Assembly (NCBI GenBank): GCA_032622095.1
Contig: CP136067.1
Coordinates: forward strand, 52,739,899 to 52,803,898
Origin: Siphonodentalium dalli
Taxonomy: Eukaryota; Mollusca; Scaphopoda; Gadilida; Siphonodentaliidae
Reading direction: 5' to 3'
Length of the DNA: 64,000 nt
The stretch's first letter is position 1; the number at the start of each line of letters is the position of its first letter. Of this stretch, positions 35,206 through 45,839 are shown piece by piece. The position numbers were made by a program, and so were the translations under genes. The notes beneath the pieces were generated by a model. That model was not told where the DNA came from. It searched no databases and worked only from the letters and a program-made list of their open reading frames with translations.

Positions 35206-35517
35206 GCCAAAACTTAGTTATTAGTTATTGTGGCACTGCGACCAACTTGTGGAACCATGCATGCATGGGACATTGACTACTTGAACTTCATAAACAGATA
35301 AACTCTTGCTATTAAGCCAAAAGACTTGTTTTCTCTCTTTTTTTTGCGTATAGCATGTGCATGTTATTTCATTAAATAATAAATTGGTTCCAAAATATGT
35401 TATCTTTATAATTTTATAATTTATCTAAATATTCGAATACTATTCGAATATTCGCTCGTTATTCGAACCGAATATTCGAATACCGAAATCCGTCGAATAC
35501 CGAACACTAATATATAT

Positions 35518-36180
35518 AGAATGTCTGAAAAACAAATTGACATCATCAGTGAGATTGCCGGTCAACTTTGAGAGTGCGTGTGATGAATCGGCAATTCATC
35601 GAGTGGTGAAAATTTGTCTTTCGGGCATACTATCCGTATATTTTGTTTATACCACGATAATTTATAAACACTTACGTATAAATTAATTTTAATGCCATAA
35701 AACGTGACCAGAGCCACACTCTTATAATCCCGTATATGAAATAACCTCTCGCGTATATACTGTACCAGTAACTCGCTCAAGTTCACGCGCATGGCGTTTT
35801 GGGATTTTTATCGCCTGTGAATGTGTGTGAACTGGATTGAATTGCCAAAAATGGACTACCCATCGCCTATATGGCTAACATGACATATACGGTAAGGTCG
35901 CGAAAGGTAAAACTGAGTTCCAACTGTGTGTATATCTATTTCACAGAAAAAGAAACGGCGATCTAACTTATATGCAATAGCGAAGCCGCGATCCACTGTT
36001 GCAAGATGTGAGTGAAACCCCAAGGCATACTACTCCCTTAATTAGGTACCCAAATACGAAACTAAATGTCCCATTATATATCTCTACACGGTAATATCCC
36101 ATAACATTTTATTTCATTTTGCGAGTTTCGTTACAAACCACATTAATTTCCAATGATAGATACGACAATTTTACTTTTTC
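35518..36180. other. No recognisable gene
   Basis: Flank of the hAT shell. A 76-codon minus-strand frame (35562-35792) has no domain that I recognise and no convincing splice sites. Confidence 0.4.
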
Positions 36181-36189
36181 AAAAACTAT

Positions 36190-36317
36190 ATTCGATACCT
36201 TGAAATGGAAACCGACGTTCTCGATATATTGAATAATCCAAAAATCCATTCGGTTTCTCTCGGTATTCAACACGATATCGAATAAACGGTATATTATCGA
36301 AATACCGTGCAGCCCTA
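36190..36317. mobile_element. Solo hAT-type terminus
   Basis: Ends ...CGAAATACCGTGCAGCCCTA, the reverse complement of a TAGGGCTGCACGGTATTTCG start, preceded by CGATATCGAATAAACGG. That style of end is typical of hAT elements. No partner end was found in the window. Confidence 0.45.
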
Positions 36318-36659
36318 CGATCTATATATATGTGTGGTACCGCAATACACAGTTAATGCCGAATAGAGCAAATGTTTATCCTTTGCCGATGTTCACATAT
36401 AGTAAAATGCCATGCAGATGGCGGGATAAAATGATATACAATGTATGGTCAAAATTGCCAGGGAGAATCACAGCCCGTAAAATAGGACGGAGTCACACAT
36501 TCGATTGTAATTATAAATTTTTAACTATATTGAGGATAAACCACACGGTTATACCACGATGAATATCTAAGTAGTATGACTTCACTTACTCACACACTCA
36601 CTCTAATCAATGCAATGTTTAATCAATACCATAGTTGTACGCTCGTTTTTTTTTTTAAA

Positions 36660-37005
36660 GGACGAATTATGTTATTTGTCCGTCCGTCTGCCTTCCGCCC
36701 ATCCATCGAACCGTTCGCGTTTGGTTTCCGGATGATAACTTAGATAGTCTCAACTGAATGGAGTGAAATTTGTTATGTGGGATTACTAGCACAAAATACA
36801 GGTTCCGCCCGCCAATTTCCACCAGAGTTATGCCCCTTTCTGTTCGAATTTGCACTCAATGTTCGTTCCGGGTGATAACTTTAGTAAGTCTGAACTGAAT
36901 GGAATTAAATTTGGTATGCGAGTTTACTATAGTCCAAAATACAGGTAAAGTTCGAGTTTGGGTTCCGCCCGCCAATGTTCAGCAGAGTTATGGCCCTTTG
37001 TTGGA
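36660..37005 (+). repeat. Two-unit, about 180-bp minisatellite
   Basis: GGATGATAACTT...GTCTCAACTGAATGG...GGTTCCGCCCGCCAAT...AGAGTTATGCCC repeats as GGGTGATAACTTT...GTCTGAACTGAATGG...GGTTCCGCCCGCCAAT...AGAGTTATGGCCC. It opens with CCGTCCGTCTG. 36320-36660, upstream, has no gene. Confidence 0.7.
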
Positions 37006-37124
37006 ATTAAACAACGGGCGTATTTTGTCACACTCTAGCAATGCTGTTGTTAATTTTATGTCGGAGTTGGAACATGCTAGTTACTGAATTATTAACTTAA
37101 TTCCGCGCCTGAACAAAAACTAAA

Positions 37125-37350
37125 TGCAACCCAAATAAAGAACCAAATATACATGTTTTTTGGTTCTTCACGAAGAACCAAATTAAAGAACCAAATGAAG
37201 ATCAAACATGTTTTTGTTCCTCGAAGAACCAAATTAAAGAACCAAATTAAAGGACCAAATTAAAGGCCCAAATTAAAGGACCAAATTAAAGAACCAAATA
37301 AAGGACCAAATTAAGTACACAACAGACATTCTGGTTCCTCGGAACCAAAC
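37125..37350 (+). repeat. 13-14-bp minisatellite (AAAGAACCAAATT)
   Basis: At least ten imperfect units of AAAGAACCAAATT or AAAGGACCAAATT, split by an inverted TTGGTTCTTCACGAAGAACC hairpin near 37160. Words with the same GGTTCC/GGAACC theme continue to 37460. Confidence 0.85.
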
Positions 37351-37844
37351 TTGTTTTAATGTTGAGGGGATGACCAAAGTCACTTGCTGTCGTTCTCTAT
37401 CTGGTTCCCGGATATAACCAGAACATGGAACAAAATAGTTCCTTGGGTTCCCCATTTGGTTCATTAAATGCCTACTAGGAAACAATGACGAGTGCTTGTG
37501 TAAACCATGTTCCGTGACACTGTGTGTAGGTTATAAGCACGCTTGATGTGTCTTTGTTTCTGAATGTTCTATATATTATTCGTAAATGCGTTATACCGTT
37601 TAAAAATGATATTACACGATGTTGGTTCACCGGATAAACCCAGAAGATCGGAAAATGTTCTGATGTCTGAAAGAGATATCGAATTATATTAATACAGTTA
37701 TTGCTCCATACTTCCCACCCTATTTCTGACATGAGCAATAGAGTTACCCCCACTAGCAATCAAATGATCAGAGTCTAATACATATGACTCGAAACAGTCT
37801 ATATCGTGTGTACATTTGTATTTCAAAGGAATCCCGCTTGATTT

Positions 37845-39294
37845 AGGGTACGTTCATATGCTGGCAATATTTCACTGCAAACTGCAAAAATGCCAGGTGC
37901 AAAATTACCAAAACGGATTAAATTCTCCCATTTGTCAACAAATCAGCGTTAGTTGTGATCAACGAACGACAGCGGTTTTTGCGTGATTGGTGATATCGCT
38001 GAGTTGTTCACAATATATTAAGAACACAGTGCGTGTTGGTATTCTTAGGCCAGTCAAAATAATGTTACTTGATAAGTTGGAATGTGAGATCGCTGCGGCA
38101 AGTTCCATCGATGGGATGTTGCTGATATATGAGTACCATAAACGCAACCTAGAGAGGAGATGGTGGGTCCGCACTTGGCTCAAAGTAGAAATCGAGAAAT
38201 CCCATTGGTACCCAGTACTACCCACCGCCTTGTATTGGTGTTTTTTAACGGCTACCACAAGCTTTAAAACTGTCGATGGAAATTACTAACCTAACATCCA
38301 TGATTGGCAATTCACTCAACAAAATTACACCACTGTATGCATGAAATGTCCCCATTGTAACATACATACATTATTAAATCTGAATGTCTATTATAAAACT
38401 GTCCAACCATTTGATATTCCCATCGTAACACCCCTAAAGTTGATAATTCTCAACTGATTGCTATACTTCAGTAAAACAATTCGGTTTTTCGGTCTAATCA
38501 CAAAAAATATCATACCTATTACAGTACTGTTTGATATATCAAATTATCAGCACAAAATTCAAACCATATTGGTCGGAAGTTTCCAACTAATATTGTGTCA
38601 GGCATGAAATGTCCAACTTTCGGGATCCACCCCTGACACACGTCCCTGGTGGGAAAGTATTGCCTTGATTGAAATAGGTTTACTTGAGCATCGCAGTCTT
38701 GGCTAGACGATGTTAACACGGGTTTCAACCCCCACATGGGCGAAAATCGGGACCTCTCAATGTGCCATACCGTTCGATACGTGGCAATGTCGATAATAAA
38801 TGAGAACTTTTGAAACAACGAATACTCATACTGTGTCCGTGCCTCCATAAATCTTATATACGTTTGGTGAAGTTGGCGGTACTGTTTGTGTCCATTTTGC
38901 CAACCCTCTTCCCCTAGCTCCGACGTTTCTGACTTGAGAACTACCACATTCGGGACTCTTTATGAGATTCCTCGCGAATAACGGTGAAGCGTATATACAT
39001 GTATAATTAAGTGTGTATGACAATAGTCGAGAACAAACTGTTCTACCAATGCCCCTCTCCGATACACAATTCGTACCAAGGACAACGGGGACACTAGCAA
39101 TTATTGTTAGTGGCCTCGTTTTGTGGTAACCGGCTAAGAGGCACACGCCGTTATCACAAATCATCGTTGATTGTTGTCAGCCAGCCACGACGGAGCACGA
39201 GCAAGTCGGCAGCCGGCAAAAATGCCAGCTTACAAAACGACAACCGGGCGTGGCATTTTTGCAGTGCAATTTTGCCAGCGTATGAACGTACCCT
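37845..39294. mobile_element. 1450-bp TIR element (AGGGTACGTTCA ends)
   Basis: Left end AGGGTACGTTCATATGCTGG, then GCAAAAATGCCAG. Right end in reverse complement reads AGGGTACGTTCATACGCTGG with TGCAAAAATGCCA inside. No clean target duplication. Two medium frames on the minus strand (38519-38947, 38826-39164) have no domain that I recognise. A third copy of the end is at 63088. Confidence 0.7.
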
Positions 39295-39344
39295 TAGTCT
39301 TCCCCATATCATCTAACCCAAAAACGCGTGGACATATTGTTAAA

Positions 39345-40872
39345 TTTTAGACTGGGACATTTACTTTATTTTACTTAAGTAAAATAAAATGTCATTTTAT
39401 TTTACTTAAGTAAAAGTGTCATTTTATATTGCTTAAGTGAAATAAAGCGCCATCTACATGATTTTATTTTACTTAAGTAAAATAAAATGGCACACTAATT
39501 TTATTACTTAAGTGAAATAAAATGACCATTATGTTACGCCCTTTTTATTTTACTTAAGTAAAAAAGAATTGTACTTAAGTTAAAACATGTTTTTTTTGCT
39601 TAAGTAAAATTGTTTTTACTTAAGTGAAATAAAAATGACCGTTATTTTACTTAAGTAAAATAAAATATGATTTTATTTCACTTAAGTAAAATAAAGTGTC
39701 ATTTTATTTTACTTAAGTAAAATTAATATTAAATAGCGGTTTGGCTTGCCATAAAGTTGATGTAATAGTGGATGTTTTATTACAGCATGTTTAGTTTTAT
39801 CAAGCAATGTCTAGTTTATTTTAAATAGCTTTACATTTTAAAGGCGTTTTATTCTTACAAGATTGTTGGAGTTTCCACACTAGTTTCCAGTTTATTTTTA
39901 TAATTTTGATGAAAATATATGATTCAGGATCTCACTAAATGTTTTCTAAAAATGCCCATGCCGAGTTCTTTCCAGCGCGTGGGTGTCGGGAAGGAAATTT
40001 CATCTTACTGTCCAATATGCAACATGCCATAGCTGAATGTCATCTCCACTAAGGCCTGTATATGCGGTCCGATATGGCAAGCCAAACCGCTATTTAATAT
40101 TAATTTTACTTAAGTAAAATAAAATGACACTTTATTTTACTTAAGTGAAATAAAATCATATTTTATTTTACTTAAGTAAAACAACGGTAATTTTTGTATT
40201 TCATTTAAGTAAAAATTTTTTTTACTTAAGTAAAAATAACCATGTTTTAACTTAAGTGAAATTCTGTTTTACTTAAGTAATAATAAAAAAGGGCGTACAT
40301 AATTTTGAATTTTATTTCACTTAAGTAAAATTAGTGTGCGTTTTAATTTTACTAAGTAAAATAAAATGCCATTTTATTTTACTTAAGTAAAATAAAATGA
40401 CACTTTATTTTACTTAAGTAAAATAAAATGGCATTTTATTAAATCAAACCACGTAGATGGCGCTTTATTTCTCTTAAGTAAAATAAAATGACCCTTTTTT
40501 TTTACTTAAAATAAAGTAAAGTGTCATTTTATTTTACTTAAGTAAAAATAACGGTCATTTTTTATTTCACTTAAGTAAAAAACAATTTTACTTAAGTAAA
40601 AATAACCATGTTTTAACTTAAGTACAATTCTTTTTTACTTAAATAAAATAAACAGGCCGCAACATAATGGTCATTTTATTTCACTTAAGTAAAATTAGTG
40701 TGCATTTTAATATTACTTAAGTAAAATAAAATGTCATTTTATTTAAAATAAAGTAAAATAAAACCATTTAGATGGCGCTTTATTTCACTTAATAAAAATA
40801 AAATGACACTTTATTTCACTTAAGTGTAATAAAGTGTCATTTTATTTTACATAGCGGTTTGGCTTGCCATAG
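39345..40872. repeat. Palindromic ACTTAAGT array in folded-back arms
   Basis: About 26 exact ACTTAAGT words (hand count: 10 in 39345-39725, 16 in 40095-40830), most inside TTTTACTTAAGTAAAA palindromes separated by ATAAAATG or GTGTCATTTTATT spacers. Rarer words such as CATCTACATG, TTAGTGTGC and GGGCGTA occur in reversed order in the two arms. The terminal motif TAGCGGTTTGGCTTGCCATA appears at 39733, inverted at 40072 and again at 40852. A foldback element with a further partial copy is likely. No ORF. Confidence 0.9.
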
Positions 40873-41340
40873 TCCGAGTAACATACATATGGTGTTTTGC
40901 AGTTAAGATATGTTTAGAATTGTTACACATCATATATTTCTGGGTTTTTAAAGGCTCCAGTAAAACATTTATGAGAGGGTGTAAAAATGTGCTTTTGCTG
41001 TTTCGACCACCCACCCACCCATCCCGGCATACCTTCCTGCAAATATTTACCACCCCGGGACATCCATTTATTACTGTTTTGAAGACACATGCGACCAACG
41101 GGGACTCACCGGTATAGGCTCAATACCTGATTGAGTATTCATGTGACAACGAGGGCAATGTCAGTGGCTATTCAGATACGTTCGCCCTTTCGAAGGTTTT
41201 GTCTGGGTAAATACGGGAGACACATAAGATCAGTTTTCATTGAGTCACACCATTATGTCTATATATGACAGAAACAATTCCATGCGTGATGCGAACAAAG
41301 ACGTTATAATTTATAATCATATAAAAATAAAATATTAGGT
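40873..41340. other. No recognisable gene
   Basis: Short chance ORFs only, between the ACTTAAGT array and the Thr-rich exon. Confidence 0.4.
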
Positions 41341-41361
41341 ACGTCCCATGCATTCACCTAC

Positions 41362-41799
41362 CATGTGCTATCGGGAGTCCATTCTGTGAATCTGCACCAG
41401 TTGAAGGCAAAGTTGCAGACGATGACGGTTGCATGGTTGATCTCATAGATGGCTCAGTTCTGTGTGTTGCTACTGTTGCTGCTATTGACGATGACACCAA
41501 TGGTAGTAGTGTTGTCGTCATTGTCGTCGTCGTGGTTGTAGTAGACGTCGTTGTTGTTCTCGTCTTCGTTGTGGTAATGGTTATTGCTGTTGCTTCGGTT
41601 GTCGTAGTTGTTGTTGTTGTTGCTACTGTTGTTGTTGGTGTCGTTTTTGTTGTTGTTGCTGCTTCTGTTGTTGTTGTCGAAGTTGCTGTTGTTGTTGGTG
41701 GTGGTGGTGGTGGTCTCGTTGTTGTTGCTGCTGTTGTCGTTGTTGTTATTGTTGCTGCTGTTGTTGTTGTTGTTTTCGTAGAAGTTGTTGTTGTTGGTA
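41362..41799 (-). CDS. Thr-rich mucin-like exon candidate (stalk of the lectin gene)
   Basis: This minus-strand open segment is flanked by an acceptor-like CCATGCAG and a GTAGGT donor. It is 438 bp long, phase 1 at both ends, and encodes about 146 residues. Most are Thr, with a run of six prolines and scattered Ala, Ser, Lys and Glu. The last 50 residues (from about LLPLVSSS to GLPIAH) are less repetitive Ser/Thr/Pro sequence. This composition is typical of an O-glycosylated stalk. The DNA is an imperfect AAC/GAC-type trinucleotide repeat, so it could equally be a noncoding microsatellite that happens to be open. It is called an exon because of the splice-like borders, the exact multiple of three, and phases that fit both the upstream lectin exon and the downstream membrane exon. 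Confidence 0.4.
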
Positions 41800-42825
41800 C
41801 TGCATGGAACACATTTCAGAATGAATTACTAATCAAGTATGTGTATATGGACGTGAAGCTTATCTAGCCAGTGCTAACTGATGCTCAGCAATAATAATCG
41901 GTTATTTATAATAATTATGATATGATATGAAAATACTGAGTTGCGCTTTACATAGAGGTAATATACAGTCAATATGTCTTCTTGAACAAATGAGTTCTCA
42001 ATAGTGTTTTGAGCATTTCCAGATTCCCGCAACGTCTAATTTCTATATCTGAATTATTCCATATAATGTTCCATCCATACGTAACCAAACCCTCTGTCGC
42101 ATCCCTGCATGCGTGTGACCAGTCTTGAGAACATGCACATGAAATTTGAAAAATGTGAAATGGTGTCCATGCAATATAAGTATGTTGCCCAACCCCGCCG
42201 CGTCCCCTACATGAGTACGCATAGCCCAATCCCCTGTCGCCACGTCCCTGTGACAAACCCATGTGAACAAACATACATGAACATACACGGAACGTTCAAA
42301 CAGACGCAACAGTGTCCCGTGCAATATAAAACCCATGTCGCGGCGTCACTGTGACCAGCCTTGAAAACATACACTTGGAATGTTCAAATAGACCCAACTG
42401 CTGGCTTCCAAGCAATATAAGTACGCACAGCCAACCCGCTGTCACCGTTTCCCTGCAAGTGACCATGCAGTCCTTGAGAAGATGCACATGAAATGTTCAA
42501 ACAGACCCTGCAGTGCCCCATATACTATAATTACGTACTGGTACACCCCAACCACCTGTCCTCCGCGTCCCCTGCACTAACCGCCACCCATATATGGCAA
42601 ATTTTAACGTGGGATAACCCATACTCCACGTCCCCTGACACTAAGGATGTTCAAGACTTAGATAACATGAGTTGGAACAACAATGGTAAACTGTGTGCAA
42701 AAAAGGAGATGTGACGACAGGGGTTGGATGTCACTCCCCACTTTTCAACATTTGGAATTTTCAATACATAAGTTATAATATAGGTTGATTATTTTGGCAA
42801 AAAACTGTTTCGATAGATTAATTTC

Positions 42826-42982
42826 GGTATGTCCTTCATGTAAGAATGCACTAACCCTAACTGTAACCCTAACCCTAGCCCTAAAACCCTAGCTCTAACC
42901 ATACCCCTAAACCTAACCCTAACATATATGGAGAATGGAGTGCGGTGCGTGGTTTTTGTATTCTTACATGAAGGATATACCT
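42826..42982. repeat. Telomere-like (CCCTAA)n tract inside a hairpin
   Basis: 42851-42923 is a degenerate run of CTAACC, CCCTAA and TAACCC words, the complement of the TTAGGG animal telomere repeat. It is flanked by GTCCTTCATGTAAGAAT (42831-42847) and its reverse complement ATTCTTACATGAAGGA (42960-42975). Confidence 0.8.
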
Positions 42983-43318
42983 TAATTTCCCAACCAATAA
43001 TTTAGAGTACAATATTTAAAAACAATTTTTTTACAAAGACTATATTGTAGATTTAAATGGTCGTGCGTTGGAATTCAAACTCAGCATCGAGAAGATGCAA
43101 ATGAAAATTAGTTAAGTTACGAAAACTGATTGGTTGATAGGGTGGTCGACATCCCCTCCCTCCCTCCAACGAGGGATCTCGAATGCGTCCATGAAATAGG
43201 TCACCCCTTTCTCAGACTTGGCTGATGGCGATAAAGTGCAGATTTGTCAATTATCGCAGAAACGAATTGAAATAAAAGAGTTGTTGAAATGTCGGGCCGC
43301 CGACAGACAATGGGAGTA

Positions 43319-43502
43319 CAGTAATGCCCAAAGTAATTGACCACTTAACCACAGCAGAATTATTGGTAATTTTTCAGGATTTAGTAGGAAATATGGCTTG
43401 TTGCCATTCATCGGAAAGCTCTCACTATATTTCCGACTAAATCCTGAAAAATTACCCATAATTCTGCTGTGGTTAAGTGGTCAATTACTTTGGGAATTAC
43501 TG
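43319..43502. mobile_element. 184-bp palindromic MITE with TA flanks
   Basis: CAGTAATGCCCAAAGTAATT at the left matches AATTACTTTGGGAATTACTG at the right. Arms extend about 75 bp (CCACAGCAGAATTAT, TTTTTCAGGATTTAGT). TA lies directly outside both ends, consistent with a Tc1/mariner-type or other TA-targeting transposase. The same TIR begins the element at 47843. Confidence 0.8.
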
Positions 43503-43687
43503 TAAAAGGAAGAAGTTATATATGTTTACTCAATCATAACAGCATGTTAATTAAAGGTTCCGTGATGGTGTTTCTGGTGTATTCCTTTTGTCCCGTAAGT
43601 ATAGCCATTATATGTTATCTCGGCAGGACACAGACAGGACACTCGAGTTGCACAGACGTCATCTAATGTATACAGCTGAGGTTGGCT

Positions 43688-44592
43688 TAGTCCAAGTCTT
43701 CTCGTACTAAAACCAGCTAAGATATTGGGATGGCGAGATGCTGGTGTTTAGTCCGAGTTCGCCTCCATAGGCTTGCTATAACACGAGTTACGCCCAGGGT
43801 TTGTGGCGGGAATTTGTGGTGTATTTTACTCGATTTACCTCACATATCAATACATGATGCTATATACATCGGAAAGATTGACATCTTATGGTCATAATGG
43901 TGTATCATGTTAAATTACACATATAATATTCCGGTTGATTGCCACTAACATCGCTTTGTTTTATATACTTGTTTACGTTTTAACCGAAAGCCGAAGTGTT
44001 CCGAAGAACTTCGGCATAGTCCTGAGTTTGTTTTGGCCGGGACGAATTTTGATACAAACAAGATGGCAGTCCCCATATCTATTCTAATGTTCGTTGTGTT
44101 TACACTGTTTTAAACTGTGAGAGGGTTGTAATTCCCGTAATTTATTTAATGTATTACATGTATATCTTCAATGTTTACTTAATCTATTTATTTATTTATT
44201 TATTGACACACATAATTACGATTACAATGGAGAATGCATCGCCATGTGCGTGGTTAGTCGAAAATCTACGGAATATTTTCACCGGAAAATGACAAACACA
44301 GTTCGCGAGGTCAACTGAGTTCGCATACTTTTAAAAATATGTCAACGCTGAGGTAAATGTCTCTTTTCACATTAAATTACCGCTTTCAATTCACAACTGA
44401 TGTGGGTTTCAGATCAAATAGCATGTCTTCTGCGGAAAAAATCCGTTTATTGTCGCAATTGTGATATTTTATTTCATATAATTGTGGTTTAACTCGTGTT
44501 ATAGAAAGCCTATGGAGGCGAACTCGGACTAAATTCAAGCATCTCGCCATCCCAATATCTTAGCTGGTTTTAGTACGAGAAGACTTGGACTA
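43688..44592. mobile_element. 905-bp Mutator-like non-autonomous element
   Basis: TIRs of about 110 bp start TAGTCCAAGTCTTCTCGTAC and include CCAGCTAAGATATTGGGATG and GAGTTCGCCTCCATAGGC. The 9-bp target duplication AGGTTGGCT is exact at 43679-43687 and 44593-44601. A 9-bp duplication with long TIRs is the hallmark of Mutator-type elements. No transposase; the interior holds a TTTA microsatellite. Confidence 0.85.
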
Positions 44593-45215
44593 AGGTTGGC
44601 TAAAATTATAAAATAACCATTTAACATTATTATAATGGTCCGATGTGTTCGTAATTGGATCGTGCTAAAAGGGAATTTGCTTCTCTGCAAAAACATACGT
44701 ACGAGTACCTGAATGGTTACTGAATCACCCCTGGTCAAGTGGTCCTGATAATGTGCTATGATGCGGTTGGGTCCTGCTGAATTCCTATGATGTTTTTAGG
44801 GCAAACTGATGCTGTTAACAAAAAAGTACCATTATATTTTTTTAATTTGTCTTTTCGCGGTGTTCCGATAATCTGAAAATACCTGCAAGAAAAGCCATTA
44901 TGCGTATCCTTGAATATGAAGCGACACAATGTATATAAGACTTGTTAGTTTTAACTGCATGACGTTCTAGTTGTATATATTTTGTTCTTTCTGGTGACCT
45001 TTGTCATGTGAAACTAATCATATTATAATCATTGTTCTTTTTAATAATATTATAATCACTGTTCTTTTAGTCTAATTAAATTCATGTAAACACAGAGATG
45101 GCTACATATCTGTTTAGTGGGAAATACGGGACATGTTTTATCAAGTTTGGTATTATCTCTATTCTCGTCCCTGACCCTGTTCGGTCATAACTGAAATTTC
45201 AAATGTTGAAAAGTG

Positions 45216-45237
45216 GGGGGGGGGGGGGGGGGGGGGT
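45216..45237 (+). repeat. Poly-G run of about 22
   Basis: Homopolymer in the right arm of the 42.1-45.5 kb element, where the left arm has only a short C run. Likely expansion or assembly noise. 44602-45190, before the arm, has no gene. Confidence 0.7.
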
Positions 45238-45839
45238 GACATCAAATCCCCTGTCGCCACATCCCCTTTTTGCACACAGTTTACCATAGTTGTTCCAACT
45301 CATGTTATCTAAGTCTTAAACACCCTTAGTGTCGGGGACGTGGAGTATGGGTTTATTGGGTTATCCCACGTTATCTCATAAAATTTGCCATATATGGATG
45401 GCAGTGAGTGCAGGGACGCGGATATAGGGGATGGGTGTTCTAGTACGTAATTATAGTGTGTGGGACAATGCGGGGTATGTTTGAACATTTCATGTGCATG
45501 TTCTCAAGACTGGTCACATAATTATGTTCCTGGTACCATGATCATGGCAATTTCTACATATAAGTTTGGTGGAAATAAACAAAAATTGTTTTACCAACAT
45601 TGCTGTCCACATCTAACCCCGTCCTGTATCTACTGTTATCCAATCCAAATGTTCGTAAACCAGGGTATAATATTGTTATGGCCTAATAGGGAAATGGTGC
45701 TTTGTTATCACCATATTTAACTATCATAGTTAAATTTAGGATGTGCCAGACCTGTTAGATAGTATTTTATTATGAATTATGAGAATATATCGTCATCACC
45801 GGTACGTTGTCTGTTGGTGATGTATCATGGTGTTAAATG

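Larger units (their letters stand above)
20475..35517. mobile_element. hAT-like element shell, about 15 kb, filled by nested insertions
   Basis: Ends at 20483 (TAGTGTTCGGTCCGAATATT) and 35509 (reverse complement TAGTGTTCGGTATTCGA) form TIRs rich in GAATATTCG words. Identical ATATATAT octamers at 20475-20482 and 35510-35517 form a possible 8-bp duplication, weakened by the local AT repeat. A short BED-like frame begins at 20830, consistent with a hAT transposase start. The rest of the transposase is not visible. The interior holds a LINE, a 2991-bp TIR element and a second TIR element. It lies in the 21-kb intron between the Thr-rich and transmembrane exons. Confidence 0.6.
42100..45525. mobile_element. 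Inverted-arm element of about 3.4 kb with minisatellite-like arms
   Basis: 42480-42760 and 45195-45500 are inverted copies: GATGTTCAAGACTTAGATAA / TTATCTAAGTCTTAAACACC, TTTTCAACATTTG / CAAATGTTGAAAAG and GCACATGAAATGTTCAAAC / GTTTGAACATTTCATGTGC. The left arm has about four tandem units (42105-42560) marked by GACCAGTCTTGAGAACATGC, CCATGCAATATAAGTA and CCGCGTCCCC; the right arm has one. The interior holds a telomere-like hairpin, a palindromic MITE and a Mutator-like element. No transposase. Confidence 0.65.

Noticed and set aside
38519-39164. Two overlapping minus-strand ORFs of 142 and 112 codons
   Set aside because: No transposase or other domain seen; overlapping frames suggest chance openness in the TIR element interior.
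41433-41867. Plus-strand Val-rich ORF across the trinucleotide repeat
   Set aside because: Mirror-frame product of the same repeat; the minus strand has the splice-like borders and matching phases.
42851-42923. True chromosome end or fusion point from CCCTAA repeats
   Set aside because: Short, degenerate and enclosed in a local hairpin with unrelated sequence on both sides.
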